A stretch of 18,667 nucleotides of DNA. Origin: CAZCWX01 sp964502465 (GTDB lineage: Bacteria; Desulfobacterota; Binatia; Bin18). The notes beneath the pieces were generated by a model. The model was given only the letters and a program-made list of their open reading frames with translations. It searched no databases and was not told the DNA's origin. The position numbers and the translations under genes are program-made. How positions within the stretch are numbered: position 1 is the stretch's first letter; every line of letters begins with the position of its first letter. The DNA lies in NCBI GenBank assembly GCA_964502465.1, contig CAZCWX010000166.1, positions 1 through 18,667 on the forward strand, given 5' to 3'. Below are positions 13,672 to 18,667 of the stretch, one piece after another.

Positions 13672-16600
13672 ATGGAAAGCGCAAGTGCTATCGTGTGGCC
13701 ACCCACAGTTTTAACAGGGCAGGGATTTTGCAGCCTGTACGAGCACGCACTTCGCACCGATAGGCAGCACACGCCAACACCACAACTGGTCACTCTCCCT
13801 CCCACTTCATCGACTCCCAACTATTTCACAGGTTCTGGTTCTGAAATACAGCTGGGTTACCAGAAGGCAGTTCCTCCTCCCGGGCTTGTCCGAGACATTT
13901 TTGTTGGGCGGGAACGAGAGTTGGAGGAGTTGCAGGTCGCCTTGGAGGCCACCATCTTGGGCCACGGGCGTGTTGTCCTGCTGGCAGGTGACCCGGGGAT
14001 TGGCAAGACTCGGACGGCAAAGGAACTCGCTGCTGCTGCTTGCCGGCAGGGGGCTCAGGTCCTGATCGGCCGCTGCTACGAGGGGAGCGGTGCCCCTCCC
14101 TTCTGGCCGTGGGTGCAGATCGTTCGCTCCTATGTTCGCCACTGCGAGGCACAGACCTTGAGGCAGGAAATGGGAGGCGGGGCTGTCGATATCGCCCGGG
14201 TGATTACCGAGGTCCGCGAGCATCTGCCCGATCTCCCTTCCCCATCAGCCCCTGAGCCAGAACAGGCGCGGTTTCGCTTCTTTGATAGCCTAACTACTTT
14301 TTTCAAGACTGCCGGACAAGCGCATCCCTTAGTCCTCATCCTGGACGATCTGCATTGGGCCGACACCCCATCGTTACGGTTGCTCCAGTTCCTGGCGCGA
14401 GAGCTGAGCAACGCCCCGCTGCTTGTGCTTGCCACATACCGCGATGTCGCAGTTGGACGCCAGCATCCACTGAAACAGATCCTAGGAGAACTGGCGCGTG
14501 AGCCAGTGACCCAGAGCATCCTTCTCCAAGGGCTTACTGAGCGAGATGTTGCCCGCTTCGTCGAGCACACTACTGGTGTGCAACCCCCCGAGACCCTTGT
14601 CGCCGCCCTGTACAAGCAGACGGAGGGGAATCCTTTTTTCATGACCGAAATCGCACATCTGCTGGTCACCGAAGGGGACGAATGTGTTCTCCACGATTTC
14701 CAGTCCGCAATCGATCTCCCTATCCCTCAGCGGGTGCGTGAAGTGATCGGCCGCCGCTTAGACCATCTGTCGGCGGACTGTCACTGTGTCCTTGCCACCG
14801 CTGCTGTCATCGGCCGGGAATTTTGCCTTGCAGTGCTCAAGCGCGTGAGTGACCTCTCCTACGAGAGAGTACTGGATGTGCTGGAGGAGGCGGTAGCGGC
14901 TCGCGTCATTATGGAAGTGCCTGGGACAGCAGGTGTCTACAGTTTCTCCCATGCTCTTATTCGTGAGACTCTCTACAGAGAGCTGACTCTCAGCTCCCGC
15001 ATGAAGCTACACCACCGTGTCGGCGAAGCACTAGAGAGTCTGTACGCCGCGCACTTGGTACCACACCTGACGAAGCTCGCACACCACTTCTTCTTCGCTG
15101 TGCACGTCGGGGGCGACGTCAACAAGGCTATAGAATACACCACGCAAGCTGGGGCACGAGCGACCGCCCTGCTCGCCTACGAGGATGCGGTTCGTCATTA
15201 TGAGCGTGCCCTGCAACTCCTGGAACTTCAGGGAGCCGACGCAACACGGCACTGTGAAGTGCTACTCGTTCTCGGCGAGGCCCAATGCCGAGCCGGAAAT
15301 ATCACAGAAGCGAAGGACACCTTCCTCCAGGCTGCTGTTGTTGCCAGGGCGCTGGGTGTGCGTGTCGGTGCGCAGCAGGTCGCGCCGTTGCTTGCCCGGG
15401 CTGCACTAGGGATAACAACCGGATTTTCGGGTATTGCAGTGAAAGCCGGTACCGTTGACCCGTCTGTGGTGGACCTTTTTGAGGAGACTCTCAAGTCCCT
15501 CAAAGAAGAAGACAGGACCTTGAAGGCCAGAGTACTCGGCCGCTTAGCGATGGAGCTTTTCTGGTCGCCGGCGGCGGAGGAACGACGGGTCGCGCTCAGC
15601 CAACAGGCAGTCGAGCTGGCTCGTCGGGCTGGCGACGCGGCAACACTCGCGTATGCCCTGAACGCGAGACGTCTCGTATTGTGGGGGCCGGAGAACGTCG
15701 AGGAGCGGCTTTGCGACGCAGCCGAGATTATTCAATTAGCCGAAGAAATCGGCGATTGGGAAATGGCCTTACGGGGCTATATTTGGCGCATCACCGATTT
15801 GGTCGAATTAGGAGACTTCCAGACTGCGAACCAAGAGATTGCCACGTACACGCAGCGGGCAGAACAGTTGAAACAACCCTTTTACCTCTGGGTCCTGACT
15901 GCCTGGAAAGCCATGCAGGCAGGGATGGAAGGCCGGTTCACCGAAGCAGAACAGCTCGCGCATCAAGCCCTGACGATTGGTCAACGGGCACAGGATGCCG
16001 ATGCAGCGCAGTATTTCACTGCCCAGATGCTTGCGTTCCGCGGCGGGCGTGGGCTCAAAGACAGCGAGACTCCAACGAGGGAGCTGGTTGAACAGTATCG
16101 CATGATTCCTGCCTGGCGCTGCGCTTTAGCCCTGATTTATGCCGACCTCGGTCTGAAGGCCGAGGCTCGACGCGAGTTTGAATTCTTTGCCGCGCACGAC
16201 TTTGCGAATCTTCCACAAGATCGGGAGTGGCTCTGCGCGATAGCAAACCTCTCTCAGGTCTGTGCGTTCCTGCGTGATACCTCGCGGGCAGCTATCTTAT
16301 ACCAGCTCTTGCTTCCCTACGCCGACCGTTACATTGTCGCCGGTCCAGCGATCGTGTGTGTCGGCTCCGCCGCTCGGTTCTTAGGGCTCCTGGCCATGAC
16401 CATGGGCCGCTGGGAAGAGGCACAGGGTCACTTCCAAGCCGCCTTGCAAGGGAACACACGGATAGGGGCTCGCCCGCTCGTGGCACTGACCCAACTGATG
16501 TACGCCTTTATGTTTCTGGTTCGGAAGCAACCCGGGGACTTGGAGCAGGCCTTGGAACTTGTGCAGCAGGCATTGGCCACCGCTCAGGAGCTCGGCATGC

Positions 16601-17451
16601 ACGATCTTATGAACAGGGTACTCGCTGTAGCGGCGAAGACGCAGCGGACCAACTCTTGTGCAGAGAAGGATGCAACAGCAGCTCATGTAGGGGTGGAATT
16701 GTGCTCTGCCCCAATGGAGACCGGCACGATAAGTTCATCGCCGGGAGACGGTCGAACTGGCACGACCTCTCCCTGCAGTTCTACCAGAGAGCCTGCTAGA
16801 GAGGCTCAACCTATAGTACCTCTACAATCCTTCACTCAGCAGCCTACGTCCATGACTAGCCTTTTCCGTCAGGAAGGCGATTACTGGACCATCGCTTATC
16901 AAGGGGCCATGTTTCGCCTCAAACACCTCCAAGGATTGGGGTACATCGCTCAGCTTTTCAGGCATCCAGGCAAGGAGTTCCACGTGCTCGACCTGGCCAC
17001 CACCACAGCCAAAGACTCTGTTGTTCCTTCTTTCACCGGGAAAACAGTATTGACCGAACTCGGCACCGTGGCTGGCGATTTGGGCGACGCTGGCGAGATT
17101 TTGGATCCTCAGGCCCGCGCCGTCTATCAGCGCCGGCTCCAGGAGTTACGCGAAGAGCTCGAAGAGGCACAAGCCTTTCATGACGCAGGGCGCACTGCAT
17201 CTGCGCAGCGCGAAATAGCCTTCCTCACTCATGAACTCGCTGCCGGAGTTGGGTTGGGCGGGCGTAACCGGAAAGCGGCGTCAGCGGCCGAGCGAGCACG
17301 GATCAACATCACCAAAAGGATCAAAGCGGCTATCGCGAAAATCGCCGAACACAGCCCGACTCTGGAATTATACCTGACTACAACCATTAGGACCGGACTC
17401 TTTTGTTGTTACACACCTGATCCCCGGATTCCTGTTTCCTGGGATTTCTAA
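13672..17451 (+). CDS. AAA-ATPase/TPR regulator with conserved uncharacterised C-terminal domain
   Basis: A 1259-residue cytoplasmic protein of the STAND/MalT-like type. After about 75 variable residues comes an AAA_16-type ATPase: FVGRERELEELQ (77-88), Walker A GDPGIGKT (106-113), Walker B LILDDLHWAD (222-231), LATYRD, then FSHALIRETLY. Residues about 470-1010 are helical TPR-like repeats. After a low-complexity Ser/Thr/Pro linker, residues 1063-1259 form a separate domain with EGDYWTIAYQGAMFRLKHLQGL, HPGKEFHVLDL, a coiled coil QRRLQELREELEEAQAF, SAAERARINITKRIKAAI and the ending CYTPDPRIPVSW. I recall this terminal domain from many large ATPase regulators, but its activity is not established. 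No LuxR-type helix-turn-helix is visible, so DNA binding, if any, must lie in this domain. The start has AAGGAGG at 4-nt spacing. Confidence 0.9.
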   Translation: MESASAIVWPPTVLTGQGFCSLYEHALRTDRQHTPTPQLVTLPPTSSTPNYFTGSGSEIQLGYQKAVPPPGLVRDIFVGRERELEELQVALEATILGHGRVVLLAGDPGIGKTRTAKELAAAACRQGAQVLIGRCYEGSGAPPFWPWVQIVRSYVRHCEAQTLRQEMGGGAVDIARVITEVREHLPDLPSPSAPEPEQARFRFFDSLTTFFKTAGQAHPLVLILDDLHWADTPSLRLLQFLARELSNAPLLVLATYRDVAVGRQHPLKQILGELAREPVTQSILLQGLTERDVARFVEHTTGVQPPETLVAALYKQTEGNPFFMTEIAHLLVTEGDECVLHDFQSAIDLPIPQRVREVIGRRLDHLSADCHCVLATAAVIGREFCLAVLKRVSDLSYERVLDVLEEAVAARVIMEVPGTAGVYSFSHALIRETLYRELTLSSRMKLHHRVGEALESLYAAHLVPHLTKLAHHFFFAVHVGGDVNKAIEYTTQAGARATALLAYEDAVRHYERALQLLELQGADATRHCEVLLVLGEAQCRAGNITEAKDTFLQAAVVARALGVRVGAQQVAPLLARAALGITTGFSGIAVKAGTVDPSVVDLFEETLKSLKEEDRTLKARVLGRLAMELFWSPAAEERRVALSQQAVELARRAGDAATLAYALNARRLVLWGPENVEERLCDAAEIIQLAEEIGDWEMALRGYIWRITDLVELGDFQTANQEIATYTQRAEQLKQPFYLWVLTAWKAMQAGMEGRFTEAEQLAHQALTIGQRAQDADAAQYFTAQMLAFRGGRGLKDSETPTRELVEQYRMIPAWRCALALIYADLGLKAEARREFEFFAAHDFANLPQDREWLCAIANLSQVCAFLRDTSRAAILYQLLLPYADRYIVAGPAIVCVGSAARFLGLLAMTMGRWEEAQGHFQAALQGNTRIGARPLVALTQLMYAFMFLVRKQPGDLEQALELVQQALATAQELGMHDLMNRVLAVAAKTQRTNSCAEKDATAAHVGVELCSAPMETGTISSSPGDGRTGTTSPCSSTREPAREAQPIVPLQSFTQQPTSMTSLFRQEGDYWTIAYQGAMFRLKHLQGLGYIAQLFRHPGKEFHVLDLATTTAKDSVVPSFTGKTVLTELGTVAGDLGDAGEILDPQARAVYQRRLQELREELEEAQAFHDAGRTASAQREIAFLTHELAAGVGLGGRNRKAASAAERARINITKRIKAAIAKIAEHSPTLELYLTTTIRTGLFCCYTPDPRIPVSWDF

Positions 17452-17503
17452 TCCCCCCGCGCTGCGCGCTGCCCCCCTTTGAAAAAGGGGGTAAGGGGGG
17501 ATT
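17450..17503. repeat. nested inverted repeat (C/G-tract element), probable terminator
   Basis: Outer arms are AATCCCCCC (17450-17458) and GGGGGGATT (17495-17503). Inner arms are CCCCCTTT (17473-17480) and AAAGGGGG (17484-17491). GCGCTGCGCGC lies between the left arms. It starts within the stop codon of the AAA/TPR gene and could terminate it. The form resembles short non-autonomous intergenic repeats that I recall from many environmental genomes. Confidence 0.7.
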
Positions 17504-17742
17504 TACTCATGTTGAGTTATGTAGTGTGCGAATGTTTTGTGGTCTGTTCAGAAATAAGGACGTAAGTCCGCGATTTCATTGTGGGTGGCGACGCAGGCGT
17601 CATGACTGGCTGATTTAGTACCTGCCTTTCCTTTTTCCTCCTCTGCTTTAAGCACAGCACCGCTCGCTTCAAGCCTGGCTTCGGACTGTTGAAGCGTAGG
17701 CATGACCTGCGTACTCCGGCATTCCTCCTCTGCTCCCGCTGC

Positions 17743-17768
17743 AGTCACAGTGTGACTCCTCAAGTCAC
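17743..17768 (+). promoter_or_regulatory. candidate operator: palindrome plus half-site
   Basis: AGTCACAGTGTGACT (17743-17757) is a perfect inverted repeat around one central base. The half-site AGTCAC recurs at 17763-17768, exactly 20 bp from the first, about two helix turns. The site lies about 60 bp before the ATG of the exported protein. The half-sites are CRP/FNR-like in wording but in the opposite arrangement, so the cognate regulator is unknown. Confidence 0.4.
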
Positions 17769-17788
17769 GCCTTACGGGCAAATTCACA

Positions 17789-17803
17789 GCGGCTGAGAGC
17801 CGC
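17789..17803 (+). promoter_or_regulatory. mRNA hairpin abutting the ribosome binding site
   Basis: GCGGCT, loop GAG, AGCCGC (17789-17803) is directly followed by AAAGGAGG (17804-17811) and ATG at 17817. The placement is the same as for the hairpin before the AAA/TPR gene. Confidence 0.5.
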
Positions 17804-17816
17804 AAAGGAGGATTAT

Positions 17817-18329
17817 ATGAAGAGTGCCTTTGCACGAGTGGTATCACGGAGGATCGCTCCGTTGGCACTGGCAACAACCATAATCACTTCGACTGGCACC
17901 GGCTGGGCAGGCACAGACGTTGGCAACGGCTACGGCATGGTCGGTATTACCTTGGGACAGACCATTCGACTGAACGTAGTCAACCTCGGCGGGCCAGACA
18001 CTCTGCCATGCGACACGACGCTTACGTTTTTCGACAGCGAGGGAAACGTTTTAACGCGATTCACAGAAAGCATGGATCCTGGCCAAGCCGCATTTCTGGA
18101 CTTGCACGGAGAGGATCTCGTGCTCCGTGTGAGAGAGCGGATGCAGATTCGTGCTACGATGGAGGCCACCTGCCGCTCCGAAGGGGATCCGCGAGATTTA
18201 CCGACCACGCTTGAGGTTTTCGACGATAAAACTGGTCAAACCAGCATCATCCTGAACCCGGTAGTACTGAAGGGGTTCAACCCACAACCTGAGCCCCCAG
18301 GCTCACGGTTGAACCTTTTGGGCCGCTAA
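17817..18329 (+). CDS. small exported protein with C-terminal GFNPQPEPPG motif
   Basis: A 170-residue protein with a Sec-type signal peptide: basic start ending in VVSRRIAP, hydrophobic core LALATTIITST, and likely cleavage after GWA (residue 31). The mature part is beta-rich, with TIRLNVVNLGG, LTFFDSEGNVL and GQAAFLDLHG, and has two cysteines (65 and 119) that could pair in the periplasm. Residues 153-162 are GFNPQPEPPG, a motif I recall from other uncharacterised exported proteins; its role is unknown. The excellent AAAGGAGG at 5-nt spacing fixes the start. An IS66-like element and a five-codon gene remnant follow, suggesting that a second gene of the same unit was interrupted. No function can be assigned. 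Confidence 0.85.
   Translation: MKSAFARVVSRRIAPLALATTIITSTGTGWAGTDVGNGYGMVGITLGQTIRLNVVNLGGPDTLPCDTTLTFFDSEGNVLTRFTESMDPGQAAFLDLHGEDLVLRVRERMQIRATMEATCRSEGDPRDLPTTLEVFDDKTGQTSIILNPVVLKGFNPQPEPPGSRLNLLGR
18274..18319 (+). terminator. compound hairpin plus T run inside the 3' end of the coding sequence
   Basis: Outer stem GGTTCAAC (18274-18281) pairs with GTTGAACC (18308-18315). Inner stem GAGCC (18291-18295) pairs with GGCTC (18300-18304). TTTT follows. The structure overlaps the codons of the GFNPQPEPPG motif and ends 10 nt before the stop codon. It could terminate or attenuate read-through, or may just follow from the coding sequence. Confidence 0.4.
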
Positions 18330-18400
18330 TCAAGGAAAGCATCCCTAGCCATGAACAGTCTGGCAAAAGAGACACTATCAGTGAGAAGGAGAACAGTATC

Positions 18401-18418
18401 ATGAAAAACATTTGGTAG
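18401..18418 (+). pseudogene. five-codon gene remnant (MKNIW-stop)
   Basis: GAAGGAG with good spacing precedes ATG at 18401, but the reading frame is only MKNIW before TAG. The ribosome binding site is far better than chance for so short a frame, and an IS66-like transposase starts 62 bp later. I read it as the start of a gene interrupted by the insertion, although the exact junction is not identified. A leader peptide is an alternative. Confidence 0.4.
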
Positions 18419-18667
18419 CCGTTGACGGGGGTAGCAACATCCCCGTGAAAAGCCACCGTTAATTTGTTAGTCTCAGGTCAATGGAAGCTGCACGGTTGAC
18501 TTGTGCCCATCCCGGGATTGCGCCTGAAGACTGGCAGCGCAGGCCGCCCAGTGTCCCGCAGGTGATTCGGCACGTGTTGGAGCGGGGGGCGGTGCTGGAA
18601 CACGAAGTCAGCCGGCTGCGTGCCGAGAATGAACGACTGCGAGAGCAAACGCGGCGATCTTCGCGGA
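18416..18667 (+). mobile_element. left part of an IS66-like insertion sequence (runs off window)
   Basis: Inferred from the IS66-type transposase start at 18481 and the truncated frame before it. The left boundary is approximate; terminal inverted repeats and target duplication cannot be checked because the right end is outside the window. A hairpin ACGGGG/CCCCGT (18425-18430 and 18441-18446) lies in the presumed left end. Confidence 0.5.
18481..18667 (+). CDS. IS66-family-like transposase, N-terminal fragment (DUF6444-type)
   Basis: The 62 visible codons begin at ATG 18481 and run off the window end. They read WQRRPPSVPQVIRHVLER near residues 18-35, then a heptad-like LEHEVSRLRAENERLREQ coiled coil. 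This is the arrangement of the N-terminal domain of IS66-type transposases, where a coiled coil precedes a Ser/Asn/Pro-rich linker and the DDE catalytic domain. The catalytic part is not in the window, so activity cannot be judged. A full element would normally be more than 1 kb and extend rightward. Confidence 0.75.
   Translation, partial: MEAARLTCAHPGIAPEDWQRRPPSVPQVIRHVLERGAVLEHEVSRLRAENERLREQTRRSSR

Larger units (their letters stand above)
17504..17816. other. intergenic leader region of the exported protein
   Basis: No convincing gene is seen. A minus-strand open frame runs from 17877 to 17548, but it lacks a good start signal and crosses the next gene's start. The stretch holds a perfect palindrome (17743-17757), a repeat of its half-site (17763-17768) and a hairpin before the ribosome binding site (17789-17803). 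I see no confident -35/-10 pair or sigma-54 site. Confidence 0.5.

Noticed and set aside
14130..14669. Long minus-strand open frames opposite the AAA/TPR gene
   Set aside because: They lie fully within the ATPase domain coding region, have no domain signal, and are Arg/Ser-rich as expected for antisense reading.
17548..17877. Minus-strand frame of 109 codons before the exported protein
   Set aside because: It crosses the strong SD and start of the opposite gene, has no good ribosome binding site, and shows no domain I recognise. The Glu-rich tail keeps a small chance that it is a decayed gene.
1..18667. CRISPR arrays, tRNA or rRNA genes, toxin-antitoxin or phage genes
   Set aside because: I looked for regularly spaced repeats, tRNA-like cloverleaf sequences and typical small gene pairs and found none I could support.

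Overview
The window (about 18.7 kb, moderately above 50% G+C by eye) looks like an ordinary chromosomal stretch of an uncultured, proteobacteria-like Gram-negative bacterium. The signs are an LpxL/HtrB-type acyltransferase, a sigma-54 enhancer-binding protein, Tat and Sec export signals, two luciferase-like (LLM) oxidoreductases and a very large AAA/TPR regulator. This gene mix is familiar from environmental lineages such as Tectomicrobia/Entotheonella, Binatota or former Deltaproteobacteria. That placement is inference, because the window has no rRNA, tRNA or ribosomal protein gene.

Layout. (1) 9-2127, minus strand: a two-gene unit, alpha/beta hydrolase then LLM flavin-dependent oxidoreductase. 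(2) 2128-2704: a divergent intergenic region. (3) 2705-5729, plus strand: a HAD phosphatase, then the three pieces of a nitrile hydratase/thiocyanate hydrolase-type enzyme (beta N-half, beta C-half, metal-binding alpha), then an LpxL-like acyltransferase with an altered active-site motif. (4) 5817-8725, minus strand: two overlapping GTPase genes, the upstream one membrane anchored, both with DUF697-like C-terminal regions. (5) 8858-11525, plus strand: a Tat-signal LLM oxidoreductase followed 10 nt later by a GAF-AAA-Fis sigma-54 activator and a clear terminator. (6) 11591-12158: a candidate enhancer site, a near-consensus sigma-54 promoter and an NTF2/SnoaL-like small protein. (7) 12159-13385: REP-like palindromes and an exported Ig-like protein with a probable C-terminal frameshift. 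(8) 13435-17451: a hairpin, a second copy of the candidate enhancer/promoter arrangement, an mRNA hairpin touching the ribosome binding site, and a 1259-residue AAA/TPR regulator with a distinctive C-terminal domain. (9) 17450-18667: a nested inverted repeat, a small exported protein ending in a GFNPQPEPPG motif, a five-codon gene remnant, and the 5' end of an IS66-like transposase running off the window.

How it may work together. The most interesting signal is regulatory. The control regions of the NTF2-like gene (11766) and the AAA/TPR regulator (13672) share three blocks at almost identical spacing: a 30-bp element (21/30 identical), a CCTATC block, and a TTGGCA -24 box. The offsets between the two copies are 1898, 1897 and 1899 nt. 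A sigma-54 activator gene lies immediately upstream of the first copy. I infer a small sigma-54 regulon controlled by the 10005-11525 activator. The three-piece nitrile hydratase-type operon, the tandem GTPases and the dual-start Tat oxidoreductase are the other main points.
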